Shown here: in pieces, positions 55,667-64,000 of the stretch
Position numbering within the stretch: the first letter of the stretch is position 1
Layout: each line of letters starts with the position of its first letter
Origin: Streptomyces sp. NBC_00525
Lineage (GTDB): Bacteria > Actinomycetota > Actinomycetes > Streptomycetales > Streptomycetaceae
DNA: 64,000 nt
NCBI RefSeq assembly: GCF_036346595.1
Contig: NZ_CP107834.1
Span: forward strand, 558,001 to 622,000
Direction of reading: 5' to 3'
The notes under the pieces: generated by a model
What the model saw: only the letters and a program-made list of their open reading frames with translations
Told to the model about the DNA's origin: nothing
The model's database searches: none
Program-made: the position numbers and the translations under genes

Positions 55667-56719
55667 ATGACCAACAGGGGACACGCGTGGGTGCTGGGAG
55701 CGACGGGGCAGATGGGGCGCGCCGCGGTGCGCGCGCTGGTGGCGGACGGCTGGAAGGTGACGGCGGCCTCGCGCGGCGGGGGCCGCGTCGAGGGGTGGGA
55801 CGGCGGGGTGCGGACGGTCGCCCTGGACCGTGACGAGGAGGGCGCGCTCGCGGCGGCGCTCGGTCCGGGCTGCGACGTGCTGGTGGACCTGGTGGCGTAC
55901 GGGAGGCCGCACGCCCGGCAGCTGACCGGCCTCGCGGACCGGATCGGGTCGGCGGTGGTCGTCTCCAGCGGGGCGGTGTACGCGGACGAGCGGGGCCGCA
56001 GTTTCGATACGCAGGGCGAGCCGGACGGGGCACCCCGCTATCCGCTGCCGATCCCGGAGTCGCTGAGCACGGTGGAGCCGGGCGACGACACCTATGCGAC
56101 GCGCAAGATCTGCCTGGAGCGCGATCTGCTCGCGGCCGGTGACACCCTCCCGGTCACGCTGCTGCGGGCGGGCGCGGTGCACGGACCGCACTGCCGCACC
56201 CCGCGCGAGCTGTACTTCGTCAAGCGGGCGCTGGACGGCCGGCCCCGGCGGGTGCTGGCGTACGGCGGGGCCTCGCGCTTCCATCCGCTGCACACGTCGA
56301 ACGCGGCCGAGCTGATCCGGCTGGCCGCCGCCCGGCCCGGCTCGCGCGTGCTGAACGCCGCCGATCCGCAGGCGCCGACGGTCGCGGAGATCGGCGAGGC
56401 GGTGGACGCGGTGCTGGGCCGGTCCACGGAGACGGTGCTGGTCGCGGGCGCCCCGCCCGCGGAGGGCGTCGGCGCGACGCCCTGGAGCGCGCCGCACTCC
56501 ATCGTCTACGACATGTCGGCCGCCGCACGGGAACTCGGCTACCGCCCGGTGACGGACTACGCCGACTCGCTGCCGGAGACCGTCGACTGGCTGGCCTCCC
56601 GCCTGTCGGACCGCGCCTGGCAGGACGCGTTCCCGGCGATGCTGCGCACGTACGGCACGGTGCTGTTCGACTACGAGGCGGAGGACGCCTGGCTGGCGGA
56701 ACACGATCGCAAACCCTGA
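55667..56719 (+). CDS. NAD-dependent epimerase/dehydratase-like protein
   Basis: 350 aa from ATG 55667 (GTG 55658 also possible). Extended short-chain dehydrogenase fold: N-terminal WVLGATGQMGRAAVRALVAD (GxxGxxG nucleotide loop), VVVSSGAVYAD with the serine, and a Tyr/Lys pair in DDTYATRKICLERDL (YxxxR here, the Lys position shifted), LLRAGAVHGP. The imperfect YxxxK suggests an atypical SDR, like actinobacterial reductase or isomerase homologues of unknown substrate. Cytoplasmic. It is transcribed in the same direction as the sigma-CAP gene but 105 bases away. Confidence 0.8.
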   Translation: MTNRGHAWVLGATGQMGRAAVRALVADGWKVTAASRGGGRVEGWDGGVRTVALDRDEEGALAAALGPGCDVLVDLVAYGRPHARQLTGLADRIGSAVVVSSGAVYADERGRSFDTQGEPDGAPRYPLPIPESLSTVEPGDDTYATRKICLERDLLAAGDTLPVTLLRAGAVHGPHCRTPRELYFVKRALDGRPRRVLAYGGASRFHPLHTSNAAELIRLAAARPGSRVLNAADPQAPTVAEIGEAVDAVLGRSTETVLVAGAPPAEGVGATPWSAPHSIVYDMSAAARELGYRPVTDYADSLPETVDWLASRLSDRAWQDAFPAMLRTYGTVLFDYEAEDAWLAEHDRKP

Positions 56720-57039
56720 CCGGGCCGGGCGCTGCGGGCGCGGGCGACACGCCCGGTGGGTGCGGTGGGATTTCTCGCTCGACCGGCGTAGGCGTTCCCT
56801 CGTGCGAGCGACGGGCCGATTTGCGTTCCGTTGATGCGCGCCGGGCGGTTTCCCTCGCGACAGCGCTGGTACGGGCACGGCCGCGGCAGGGCGCGGGAGC
56901 GCGGGGAAGGGGGCCGCCCACCTGAACGGGCGATTCGGTTCGATATTCACATATGGCTGTTTCACCTCGGAAATCGGGCACGAGGTGCGTCAAGATCCCT
57001 GGGACGACAAGCCCCCGCCACCGCGGCGGGGCGGTCCGG
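56720..57039. other. intergenic region upstream of the riboswitch
   Basis: 320 bases without a credible gene. AT-rich patches (TTCGATATTCACATATGGCTG near 56938-56958) may hold the promoter of the riboswitch-NlpC/P60 transcript. Confidence 0.4.
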
Positions 57040-57228
57040 GCGGACGCCGAGTCCTGCCGCCGTCCGGATGCCTGGTCGACAGGAGTGGATCGGCAGGAGT
57101 GGAGGACCCGAGCATCACGGGACCGCCGGAGCACACCGGTTGTCCCTCGGGGTGAAGCCGCCGCGCGCGGCCGGGCAACTTCGCCAGCCCGAACCCGACA
57201 GGCCATCCTTCACAGGCGGCTGACGAAG
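57040..57228 (+). promoter_or_regulatory. ydaO/yuaA-type c-di-AMP riboswitch
   Basis: The leader of the NlpC/P60 gene carries the conserved blocks of the ydaO motif in order: CGCCGAGTCCTGCC (57044-57057), a GGTTGTCCC-like stretch, TCGGGGTGAAGCCG (about 57147-57160), CGGGCAACTTCGCC, CAGCCCGAACCCGACAGG (about 57185-57202), and AGGCGG close to the start codon. In actinobacteria this class precedes cell-wall hydrolase genes and switches them off at high c-di-AMP. Position and motif order are convincing; the outer borders are approximate. Confidence 0.85.
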
Positions 57229-57236
57229 GGTTGCGC

Positions 57237-57710
57237 ATGAGTGCGCAGGTTCATGTCCCGTCCCTGCTCGCCCGGGCCACCACGGCCTCGGTCATGACTC
57301 TCGCCGCGGTCGGCGGCACGCTGCTGGTCCCCGGTGCCGCCTCCGAGGCGCAGGCGGCCGGCCACGCCGCGAAGGCGCTGAAGGTCGCCGCGTCGAAGAA
57401 GGGAGCGCCCTACCGGTGGGGCGCGACCGGGCCCCACAGCTTCGACTGTTCCGGGCTGACGCTCTATTCGTTCAAGAAGGCCGGCAAGAAGCTCCCCCGC
57501 ACGGCCCAGCAGCAGTACAACCGGACCAGGCACATCACGGCGTCCGAGCGGCAGCGGGGCGACCTGGTCTTCTTCCATTCCGGGCGCAGCGTCTACCACG
57601 TGGGCATCTACGCCGGGAGCGGGAAGATCTGGCACTCGCCGAAGACCGGGGCCGTGGTCCGGCTGGAGAAGATCTGGACCCGGAGCGTGTACTACGGGCG
57701 GGTCGCCTGA
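57237..57710 (+). CDS. secreted NlpC/P60 peptidoglycan endopeptidase
   Basis: 157 aa from ATG 57237, shortly after the riboswitch; GAAGG supplies the ribosome site. Signal peptide about 1-40 (cut near AQA-A). NlpC/P60 domain about 45-157 with catalytic Cys71 in FDCSGLTLYSFKKAG, His121 in VYHVGIYAG and third polar residue His133 (KIWHSPK). It cleaves the stem peptide of peptidoglycan outside the cell. Minimal enzyme without LysM or coiled-coil domain. Controlled by the c-di-AMP riboswitch. The last 19 bases overlap the end of the convergent ATPase gene. Confidence 0.95.
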   Translation: MSAQVHVPSLLARATTASVMTLAAVGGTLLVPGAASEAQAAGHAAKALKVAASKKGAPYRWGATGPHSFDCSGLTLYSFKKAGKKLPRTAQQQYNRTRHITASERQRGDLVFFHSGRSVYHVGIYAGSGKIWHSPKTGAVVRLEKIWTRSVYYGRVA

Positions 57711-58171
57711 CGCGGGCCCGCGGGCCGGGTGCGTACGGCGTCGGGGCCGGCCGGGGCGTGCCACGGCAGCGTCACCCAGACGGTCTTGCCGCCGTCGTCG
57801 GTGGGGGTGACCGTCACCCGGCCGCCGTACTCCTTGGCCAGCGCGCGGACGATGACCATGCCGCGTCCGTTGTCCTGCTGGACGGCGGCGGGCAGCCGCT
57901 GGGGCCTGCGGGGATGACTGTCCGTCACCCCGAGGCTCAGCAGTTCCTCGCGCTCCAGCAGCAGGTCGACGGTGAAGGTCGGCGACTGTCCGAAGGTGTG
58001 CAGCACGGCGTTGGTGGCCAGCTCCGAGAGGATGAGGCGGAGCGCGTCGGCGGCCTCCGCGTCCTCGGGCAGGCCCCAGTCCGTGAGCACGCGGGCCACG
58101 TACCGGCGGGCCGCGGAGACCGAAACCGGCTCGCTCGGCAGAGTGACACGTGCTTCCTGATGGTCTGCCAT
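57692..58171 (-). CDS. RsbW-like histidine-kinase-type ATPase (anti-sigma-like)
   Basis: 159 aa from ATG 58171; a longer frame to 58243 is unlikely. GHKL ATPase fold: N box LILSELATNAVLHTF, G1 box GVTDSHPRRP (DxxP-type), G2 box DNGRGMVIVRALAKEYGG. Such stand-alone ATPases of Streptomyces are found beside XRE-DUF5753 and DUF397 genes, as here, forming the WhiJ-like sets. Its role is probably to modulate the neighbouring regulators or a sigma factor. Divergent from the XRE gene with 205 bases between. The 3' end overlaps the convergent NlpC/P60 gene by 19 bases. Confidence 0.88.
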   Translation of the reverse strand: MADHQEARVTLPSEPVSVSAARRYVARVLTDWGLPEDAEAADALRLILSELATNAVLHTFGQSPTFTVDLLLEREELLSLGVTDSHPRRPQRLPAAVQQDNGRGMVIVRALAKEYGGRVTVTPTDDGGKTVWVTLPWHAPAGPDAVRTRPAGPRQATRP

Positions 58172-58276
58172 GGCGAGCCGTCCCTTTCCCACCCGGTACC
58201 GGCCCGGCGAGCGGACCGGTTGTGCTTCGCGCCAGATTGCCACCGATGCTGCCCTCCGTGGTGGCGATCCACCAAG

Positions 58277-58286
58277 ATATGCATAT
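58277..58286. promoter_or_regulatory. AT-rich palindrome between divergent regulators
   Basis: ATATGCATAT, a perfect 10-base palindrome extended to AGATATGCATATATCT, in the divergent intergenic region of the ATPase and XRE genes, followed by GTAACTCAAACCGG. AT richness in this genome marks it as a likely operator or -10 region. Confidence 0.45.
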
Positions 58287-58376
58287 ATCTGTAACTCAAA
58301 CCGGTGAACTCTCCCCGCCCGTCCCCGCGCGGGCGCGACACTGTCCCCTCGTCAGACAGCGGGAGGGAGCGTTCAG

Positions 58377-59237
58377 ATGCAGCACGGTCCAGCGGTTCGG
58401 CGCCGCAAGCTCGGGGAGGAGCTGCGGAGTCTGCGCCACGCGTCGGGGCTCACGAGCCGGGAGGCCGCGCACCTGCTCGGCTGGCACCAGTCGAAGGTGA
58501 GCAGGATCGAGACAGGTGTCAGCGGGGTGCGGCCGGATGACGTGATCCGGCTGCTGGACGCGTACGGGATGGACGATCCCCAGCTGCGCGAGGTGCTGGG
58601 CGCGCTGGCCGGTTCGGCGGGCGGGGGCGGCGCCGGCTGGTGGCACGCGTACCGGGGTCTCATCCCGCCGCAGTACCGCGACTTCATCAGTCTGGAGTCG
58701 CAGGCGCGCACCGCCCGCACGCTGGAGACCACGGTGGTTCCGGGCCTGCTCCAGACCGCCGACTACGCCCGCGCGGTGACCCGGGCCTCCCTCGACGGGC
58801 TGCCGTCCGGCCAGCTGGACTCGCTGGTCGAGGTGCGGCTGACCCGGCAGGGGGTGCTGAGCAGCGACCCGCCGCTGCGGCTGAGCGCGGTGCTCGACGA
58901 GGCGGTGCTGCGCCGGGAGGTGGGTGGCCGAAGAGTGATGCGCCAGCAGCTGCGCCATCTCGCTCGGGTGGCCCAACTGCCCCATGTGGAACTTCAGTTA
59001 CTTCCGTTCGCGGTCGGCGGCTATGTCAGCCTCACCAGCCCTTTCGTTATCTTCTCCTTTCCGACCGCTTCTGACCTTGACGTGGTCGTTCTTGACCACT
59101 TGACGAGTAGCCTCTATCTGGAACGGAAAGAAGACCTTGCGGCGTACAGCGCGGCCTTCCGCACCCTTCAGGCCCACGCGCTGTCGCCGGAGCACACGCT
59201 GGACCTGATCGCCGCGATCGACCGCGACGATCGGTGA
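58377..59237 (+). CDS. XRE-family regulator with DUF5753 domain (WhiJ-like), TTA codon
   Basis: 286 aa from ATG 58377 with GGGAGGGAG upstream. Helix-turn-helix residues about 10-62 (RRRKLGEELRSLRHASGLTS, HQSKVSRIETGVSG). DUF5753 about 90-280 (TVVPGLLQTADYARAVTRAS, QLLPFAVGGY). This is the regulator part of the WhiJ/AbaA-like sets that influence Streptomyces development. Codon 208 is TTA (58998-59000), so translation depends on the bldA leucine tRNA. Codons 207-250 are unusually AT-ending (GTT, TTT, TCT, CTT). DUF397 gene follows after 25 bases. Confidence 0.92.
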   Translation: MQHGPAVRRRKLGEELRSLRHASGLTSREAAHLLGWHQSKVSRIETGVSGVRPDDVIRLLDAYGMDDPQLREVLGALAGSAGGGGAGWWHAYRGLIPPQYRDFISLESQARTARTLETTVVPGLLQTADYARAVTRASLDGLPSGQLDSLVEVRLTRQGVLSSDPPLRLSAVLDEAVLRREVGGRRVMRQQLRHLARVAQLPHVELQLLPFAVGGYVSLTSPFVIFSFPTASDLDVVVLDHLTSSLYLERKEDLAAYSAAFRTLQAHALSPEHTLDLIAAIDRDDR

Positions 59238-59262
59238 CCCCCCACCGCCCGGAGGAACCGTC

Positions 59263-59460
59263 ATGTCCGATCGCCCCGCACAGCAAGCGTTACGGTGGCG
59301 GCGCAGCAGCCGCAGCACGGGTATGAACAACTGCGTGGAGACCGCCCCGTTCGAGGACGGGCGGCTGCTCGCCGTACGCGACTCCAAGGATGTGTCGCTC
59401 ACCCCGCTGGAGTTCTCCCCCACGGCCTGGACGTCCTTCGTCACCGGTCTGCGGCGCTGA
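59263..59460 (+). CDS. DUF397 small protein, TTA codon
   Basis: 65 aa from ATG 59263 with GGAGGAA upstream. DUF397 features: WRRSSRSTGMNNCVETA and LAVRDSKDVSLTPLEFSPTA, WTSFVTGLR at the end. DUF397 proteins accompany XRE-DUF5753 regulators and are thought to bind or restrain them. Codon 10 is TTA (59290-59292), a second bldA-dependent gene in the same unit. Convergent with bioF, 39 bases between stops. Confidence 0.93.
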   Translation: MSDRPAQQALRWRRSSRSTGMNNCVETAPFEDGRLLAVRDSKDVSLTPLEFSPTAWTSFVTGLRR

Positions 59461-59499
59461 GACGCCCGCCGCCCCGGACCCGCGGCCCGGTCCGCCGGT

Positions 59500-60642
59500 T
59501 CAGCTCGCCGGGGCGGTCCGCCGCACCGTCGCCACCGCCTGCCCGATCTGCTCGTCCGTCAGGTCGGCGCGGGCGGTGAGCCGCAGCCGCGAGATGCCGT
59601 CCGGGACCGAAGGCGGCCGGAAGCAGCCGACCGCCAGCCCCGCCGTCCGGCAGTCGGCGGCCCAGCGGACCGCCGCGTCCGGCGACGGCGCCCGCACCGA
59701 GACAACCGCCGCGTCGGGGCGCACCGCGGTCAGCCCGGCCGCCGTCAGCCCCTCGTACAGCGCGGTGGCGACCGTACGGGCCCGCAGCGCGCGTTCCGGT
59801 TCGCGGCGCAGCAGCCGCAGCGCGCCCAGCGCCGCGCCCACCGCCGCCGGGGCGAGCCCGGTGTCGAAGATGAACGTCCGCGCGGTGTTGACGAGGTGGT
59901 CGATGACGCGGGCCGGGCCGAGGACCGCGCCGCCCTGGCTGCCCAGCGACTTGGACAGGGTGAGCGTGGCGGCGACGCCCCCGCCGCCCGCGATCCCCGC
60001 CGCGTCGAGCGCTCCGCGTCCGCCCTCGCCGAGCACCCCGAGACCGTGCGCGTCGTCCACCAGGAGCGCCGCGTTCTCCGCCCGGCAGACGGCGGCCAGC
60101 GCGGCGAGCGGTGCGGCGTCGCCGTCCACGGAGAAGACCGAGTCGGTGACGGCCAGCCGCCGGCCCTCGTGCCCGCACAGCGACTTGCGGACGGCCTCCG
60201 GGTCGGCGTGCGGGACGACGACGGTCGCCGCCCGCGAGAGCCGGCAGCCGTCCACGATGGAGGCGTGGTTGCCGGCGTCCGAGGCGATGAGACCGTCGCG
60301 CCCGGTGAGCGCGGTGAGGGCCGCGAGGTTGGCGGCGTAGCCGGAGGAGAGCACGAGGGCCGCCTCGAATCCGCAGAACGCGGCGAGTTCGCGTTCGAGT
60401 TCCGCGTGAAGGGCGGTCGAGCCCGTCACGAGGCGGGAGCCGGTCGATCCGCCGCCCCAGCGCAGGGCCGCGTCCGCCGCCGCCGCGATCACCTCGGGGT
60501 GCCGGGTCAGGCCGAGGTAGTCGTTGCTCGCGAGGTCCAGCGGCCCGGCGCCGGCGCTCCGGGGCCGCAGCCTGCGGACCAGCCCCGCGTCCGCGCGACG
60601 GCGCGCCTCGTCGTCGATCCAGTCGAACGGGGTGGCGGGCAT
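59500..60642 (-). CDS. bioF: 8-amino-7-oxononanoate synthase
   Basis: 380 aa from ATG 60642. PLP-dependent alpha-oxoamine synthase: [17 protein letters not shown] at the start, [36 protein letters not shown], and the PLP lysine in [15 protein letters not shown] (about residue 233). Condenses pimeloyl-ACP/CoA with alanine in biotin synthesis. It is transcribed away from bioB, unlike the common order where bioF lies in the same operon. The shared 143-base intergenic region carries an inverted repeat. Confidence 0.95.
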   Translation of the reverse strand: MPATPFDWIDDEARRRADAGLVRRLRPRSAGAGPLDLASNDYLGLTRHPEVIAAAADAALRWGGGSTGSRLVTGSTALHAELERELAAFCGFEAALVLSSGYAANLAALTALTGRDGLIASDAGNHASIVDGCRLSRAATVVVPHADPEAVRKSLCGHEGRRLAVTDSVFSVDGDAAPLAALAAVCRAENAALLVDDAHGLGVLGEGGRGALDAAGIAGGGGVAATLTLSKSLGSQGGAVLGPARVIDHLVNTARTFIFDTGLAPAAVGAALGALRLLRREPERALRARTVATALYEGLTAAGLTAVRPDAAVVSVRAPSPDAAVRWAADCRTAGLAVGCFRPPSVPDGISRLRLTARADLTDEQIGQAVATVRRTAPAS

Positions 60643-60686
60643 GGAGTGACCCCTCTTGTAGGCAGCCCACAGACCCTAACCGGGGT

Positions 60687-60705
60687 CACACCGGGGCACG
60701 GTGTG
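60687..60705. promoter_or_regulatory. inverted repeat between bioF and bioB
   Basis: CACACCG (60687-60693) and CGGTGTG (60699-60705) around GGGCA, in the middle of the divergent biotin promoters. A candidate operator for the biotin repressor (BirA- or BioQ-type); the regulator is not encoded here. Confidence 0.4.
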
Positions 60706-60785
60706 GTGATGCACACACCCCGCGTGAGCTCCGTTGTCCGGTTCCTCCTTGGCTCCGGGCGGTGCGGTGCGTCAGGATCGACGCC

Positions 60786-62030
60786 ATGGACCTCCTGAAC
60801 ACGCTGGTGGACAAGGGGCTGCGGCGCGAGCTGCCGACCCGTGAAGAAGCGCTCGCCGTACTGGCGACCCCGGACGACGAACTGCTCGATGTGGTGGCGG
60901 CGGCCGGCAGGGTGCGCCGTCAGTGGTTCGGGCGGCGGGTGAAGCTGAACTATCTGGTCAATCTGAAATCGGGGCTCTGTCCCGAGGACTGCTCGTACTG
61001 CTCGCAGCGGCTCGGCTCCAAGGCCGAGATCCTCAAGTACACCTGGCTCAAGCCCGAGGACGCCTCGAAGGCGGCGGCGGCCGGGGTGGCGGGCGGCGCC
61101 AAGCGCGTCTGCCTGGTGGCCAGCGGCCGGGGCCCCACCGACCGGGACGTGGACCGGGTCTCGAAGACCATCGAGGCCATCAAGGACCAGAACGAGGGCG
61201 TCGAGGTGTGCGCCTGCCTGGGGCTGCTCTCGCAGGGGCAGGCCGAGCGGCTGCGTTCGGCGGGCGCCGACGCGTACAACCACAACCTCAACACGTCCGA
61301 GGGGACGTACGGGGAGATCACGACCACCCACACCTACGCGGACCGGGTGGACACGGTGCACCAGGCGCAGGCCGCCGGGCTCTCCGCGTGCTCGGGGCTG
61401 ATCGCGGGCATGGGCGAGAGCGACGAGGACCTGGTCGACGTGGTCTTCTCGCTGCGCGAGCTGGACCCGGACTCGGTGCCGGTCAACTTCCTGATCCCGT
61501 TCGAGGGGACGCCGCTCGCCAAGGAGTGGAACCTGACGCCGCAGCGCTGTCTGCGCATCCTGGCGATGGTCCGGTTCGTCTGCCCCGACGTGGAGGTGCG
61601 GCTCGCGGGCGGGCGCGAGGTCCATCTGCGCTCGATGCAGCCGCTCGCCCTGCACCTGGTGAACTCGATCTTCCTCGGCGACTATCTGACCAGCGAGGGC
61701 CAGGCCGGTCAGGCCGACCTGGACATGATCGCGGACGCCGGTTTCGAGGTGGAGGGGACGGGTACGACGACGCTCCCCGGGCACCGCGCGAACGCGGCGG
61801 CCGGCTGCGGCTCGCACACGGGCGGCTGCGGCTCGGAGCCGGAGAGCTGCGGCACGCACACCGGGAGCGGCTGCGGCCCGTGCGGCGGAACGGCGGAGAG
61901 CCCGGAGGCCGAGGTCGCGTCCGCCGCTGCCGCCGCCGAGCCGGCGGAGGCTCCGGTTCCGGGCGCCCGTACGGATCTGGTGGCGGTGCGCCGCCGCGGC
62001 GCGGGGACGGATCTCGCCCCCAATGCCTGA
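60786..62030 (+). CDS. bioB: biotin synthase with Cys/Gly-rich C-terminal tail
   Basis: 414 aa from ATG 60786. Radical-SAM enzyme: CPEDCSYC with Cys65, Cys69 and Cys72 for the 4Fe-4S cluster; [33 protein letters not shown]; and [10 protein letters not shown]. The 2Fe-2S ligands of the barrel are present in the expected region ([17 protein letters not shown]). Converts dethiobiotin to biotin. The protein is about 60-70 residues longer than usual: after residue 337 comes [20 protein letters not shown] and a second Cys-rich stretch, seven cysteines in all, then an Ala/Glu-rich end. bioA starts inside its last codons. Confidence 0.95.
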   Translation: MDLLNTLVDKGLRRELPTREEALAVLATPDDELLDVVAAAGRVRRQWFGRRVKLNYLVNLKSGLCPEDCSYCSQRLGSKAEILKYTWLKPEDASKAAAAGVAGGAKRVCLVASGRGPTDRDVDRVSKTIEAIKDQNEGVEVCACLGLLSQGQAERLRSAGADAYNHNLNTSEGTYGEITTTHTYADRVDTVHQAQAAGLSACSGLIAGMGESDEDLVDVVFSLRELDPDSVPVNFLIPFEGTPLAKEWNLTPQRCLRILAMVRFVCPDVEVRLAGGREVHLRSMQPLALHLVNSIFLGDYLTSEGQAGQADLDMIADAGFEVEGTGTTTLPGHRANAAAGCGSHTGGCGSEPESCGTHTGSGCGPCGGTAESPEAEVASAAAAAEPAEAPVPGARTDLVAVRRRGAGTDLAPNA

Positions 62031-63327
62031 GCCGCTCTCCCCCGCCGTGCTCCGGGACCTGGACCGGGCGCACGTCTGGCATCCGTACGGGCCCATGCCG
62101 GGCCGGCAGGAGCCGCTGGTCGTGGAGTCCGCGTCCGGGGTCCGGCTGCGGCTCGCCGAACCCGCCCACGGCCACGACGAGTTGGTGGACGGCATGTCCT
62201 CCTGGTGGTCGGCCGTGCACGGCTACAACCACCCGGTGCTCAACGAGGCGGCGCGCGGCCAGCTGGACCGGATGAGCCATGTGATGTTCGGCGGGCTCAC
62301 GCACGAGCCCGCCGTCCGACTCGCGGCCCGGCTGGTGGAGATCACCCCGGAGCCGCTGCGCCACGTCTTCCTCGCCGATTCCGGTTCGGTGTCGGTCGAG
62401 GTCGCCGTGAAGATGTGCCTCCAGTACTGGCGCTCGGCCGGGCAGCCCGCCAAGCAGCGGCTGCTGACCTGGCGGGGCGGCTACCACGGCGACACCTGGC
62501 AGCCCATGTCGGTGTGCGACCCGGAGGGCGGGATGCACGAGCTGTGGTCGGGCGCCCTGCCCCGCCAGGTCTTCGCCGACGAGCCGCCCGCCGGCTACGA
62601 CGCCGAGCCCGACCCCGCGTACGCGGCGCATCTGCGCGAACTGATCGAGCGGCACGCCGGCGAACTGGCCGCCGTGATCGTGGAGCCGGTCGTGCAGGGG
62701 GCGGGCGGCATGCGCTTCCACTCCCCCGGCTATCTGCGGGTGCTGCGCGAGGCGTGCGACGCGTACGGGGTCCTGCTCGTGTTCGACGAGATCGCCACCG
62801 GTTTCGGCCGTACGGGGCAGCTGTTCGCGGCCGACCACGCCGGGGTCTCCCCGGATGTGATGTGCGTGGGCAAGGCGCTGACCGGCGGCTACCTCACGAT
62901 GGCGGCGACGCTGTGCACGAGCGAGGTCGCCGACGGCATCTCGCGCGGCGAGGTGCCCGTGCTCGCCCACGGACCGACGTTCATGGGCAACCCGCTCGCC
63001 TCGGCGGTGGCCTGCGCCTCCATCGACCTGCTGCTCGGCCAGGACTGGCGGCAGGAGGTGAAACGCGTCGAGGCGGGCCTGCGCGAGGGCCTGGCGGCGG
63101 CGCGCGAGCTGCCCGGCGTCCGCGATGTGCGGGTGCTCGGCGCCATCGGCGTGGTCCAGCTGGACCACGAGGTGGACATGGCGGCGGCGACCTCGGCGGC
63201 GGTACGGGAAGGGGTGTGGCTGCGGCCGTTCCGCGACCTCGTCTACACCATGCCGCCGTACGTGACGGGGGACGACGATGTGGCACGGATCTGCCGCGCG
63301 GTGTGCGCGGCGGCACGGGAGGGCTGA
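62023..63327 (+). CDS. bioA: adenosylmethionine-8-amino-7-oxononanoate aminotransferase
   Basis: 434 aa from ATG 62023, overlapping the bioB stop by eight bases, so translation is coupled. Class III PLP aminotransferase: [73 protein letters not shown], and PLP lysine in [15 protein letters not shown] (about residue 286). Uses S-adenosylmethionine as amino donor to make 7,8-diaminopelargonate. Followed by bioD after 3 bases. Confidence 0.96.
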   Translation: MPEPLSPAVLRDLDRAHVWHPYGPMPGRQEPLVVESASGVRLRLAEPAHGHDELVDGMSSWWSAVHGYNHPVLNEAARGQLDRMSHVMFGGLTHEPAVRLAARLVEITPEPLRHVFLADSGSVSVEVAVKMCLQYWRSAGQPAKQRLLTWRGGYHGDTWQPMSVCDPEGGMHELWSGALPRQVFADEPPAGYDAEPDPAYAAHLRELIERHAGELAAVIVEPVVQGAGGMRFHSPGYLRVLREACDAYGVLLVFDEIATGFGRTGQLFAADHAGVSPDVMCVGKALTGGYLTMAATLCTSEVADGISRGEVPVLAHGPTFMGNPLASAVACASIDLLLGQDWRQEVKRVEAGLREGLAAARELPGVRDVRVLGAIGVVQLDHEVDMAAATSAAVREGVWLRPFRDLVYTMPPYVTGDDDVARICRAVCAAAREG

Positions 63328-63330
63328 GGC

Positions 63331-64000
63331 ATGCGCGTTCTGGTGGTGACCGGGACCGGCACGGAGATCGGCAAGACGATCGTGACGGCGGCCGTGGCGG
63401 CCGCCGCCGCGCCCCGCCGCGTCGCCGTCCTCAAACCGGCCCAGACCGGCCTGGAGCCGGGCGAACCGGGAGACGCGGCCGAGGTGGCGCGGCTCGCGGG
63501 CGGCCATGTGACCGCGGTCGAACTGGCCCGGTTCCCGGAGCCGTTGGCGCCCGCGACGGCGGCCAGGCGCGCCGGCATGCGGCCGGTGCGCCCGTACGAG
63601 ATCGCGGAGGCGGTGGAGAAGCTGGCCACCGAGCACGACCTGGTCCTCGTGGAGGGCGCGGGCGGGCTGCTCGTACGGTTCGACGACGAGGGCGCGACCC
63701 TGGCGGACGCGGCCCGGCTGCTGGAGGCGCCGGTCCTGGTGGTCGCCCCGGCCGGGCTGGGCACGCTCAACTCCACGGCCCTGACGGCGGAGGCGCTGCG
63801 GGCGCGCGGGCTGAGCTGTCCGGGCGTGGTCATCGGCAGCATGCCTGCCGCGCCGGATCTGGCGGCGCGCTGCAATGTGACGGACCTGCCGGTGGCGGCG
63901 GGCGCGCCGCTGCTCGGCGTGGTGCCGGAGGGCGCGGGGTCGCTCGCGCCCGTTGAGTTTCGCGCGCGGGCGGCGGACTGGCTGGCCCGGCCGCTGGGCG
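63331..64000 (+). CDS. bioD: dethiobiotin synthetase (cut by window end)
   Basis: At least 223 aa from ATG 63331, no stop before the window ends. P-loop-like start VLVVTGTGTEIGKTIVTAA, KPAQTGLEPGEPGD, VEGAGGLLVRFDDEGATLAD and VVAPAGLGTLNSTALTAEAL. ATP-dependent carboxylation of diaminopelargonate to dethiobiotin. Last gene of bioB-bioA-bioD; only the final few residues should be missing, judged by family length near 230-240. Confidence 0.95.
   Translation, partial: MRVLVVTGTGTEIGKTIVTAAVAAAAAPRRVAVLKPAQTGLEPGEPGDAAEVARLAGGHVTAVELARFPEPLAPATAARRAGMRPVRPYEIAEAVEKLATEHDLVLVEGAGGLLVRFDDEGATLADAARLLEAPVLVVAPAGLGTLNSTALTAEALRARGLSCPGVVIGSMPAAPDLAARCNVTDLPVAAGAPLLGVVPEGAGSLAPVEFRARAADWLARPLG

Noticed and set aside
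56720-57039. Possible small gene around ATG 56953 (MAVSPRKSG)
   Set aside because: The frame runs through the riboswitch and has no ribosome site or conserved look.

Overview
The window is chromosomal DNA of very high GC content. Start codons are ATG/GTG preceded by GGAGG-type ribosome sites, GC is very strong at third codon positions, and TTA codons are rare. The gene content (lipid II amidation pair MurT/GatD, Tat-exported CBM3 cellulases, a WhiJ-type regulator/DUF397/ATPase set, a ydaO-type leader in front of an NlpC/P60 hydrolase) points to Streptomyces or a close relative. No rRNA, tRNA or CRISPR array was seen.

Layout. (1) 1-7.5 kb: two divergent SNF2-family ATPases. The leftward one runs off the window and resembles DrmD, the first gene of class 1 DISARM anti-phage loci; the rightward one has a helix-hairpin-helix segment in front of its motor. 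A DUF6357-like protein, an FKBP isomerase and a small lipoprotein follow. (2) 7.5-17.7 kb: an accessory island of lower GC, full of debris. It holds a methyltransferase remnant, an unknown beta-propeller protein, a small orphan, a frameshifted gene, a tyrosine-recombinase remnant, the C-terminal toxin end of an Rhs protein with an intact putative immunity gene, further transposon-like scraps, an intact two-gene operon of a 1137-aa CHAT protease and a 222-aa unknown partner, and a serine-recombinase fragment at the right edge. The CHAT pair and the SNF2 pair are the best candidates for under-described conflict or defence systems.

(3) 17.7-30.7 kb: YjbQ-like protein, flavin oxidoreductase, ABC exporter with a divergent MarR regulator sharing a 9+9 bp palindrome, a large FAD/Fe-S oxidoreductase, an L,D-transpeptidase lipoprotein, a heterodimeric ABC exporter whose two halves have lost complementary ATPase motifs, and a YdjM-like membrane protein. 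(4) 30.8-45.9 kb: core genes. These are a DUF3516-type helicase, TesB thioesterase, an unknown membrane protein, CPA-type antiporter, small membrane protein, GNAT, glutathione peroxidase, acyl-CoA dehydrogenase with a divergent TetR regulator and palindrome, peptide deformylase, MurT-GatD, 6-phosphofructokinase, CtaG-like protein, a 52-aa membrane protein, and a truncated HIT-family pseudogene.

(5) 46.2-53.8 kb: a cellulose/xylan degradation cluster (GH10, GH48 and GH6, all with CBM3) preceded by a perfect CebR-type operator. (6) 53.9-64 kb: a sigma factor fused through a membrane segment to a CAP domain, an NAD-dependent epimerase-like protein, a c-di-AMP (ydaO) riboswitch with its NlpC/P60 hydrolase, an ATPase/XRE-DUF5753/DUF397 regulatory set with TTA codons, and the biotin genes bioF (leftward) and bioB-bioA-bioD (rightward, bioD cut by the window end).

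All functional statements come from reading translations and recalling family features; no database search was run.
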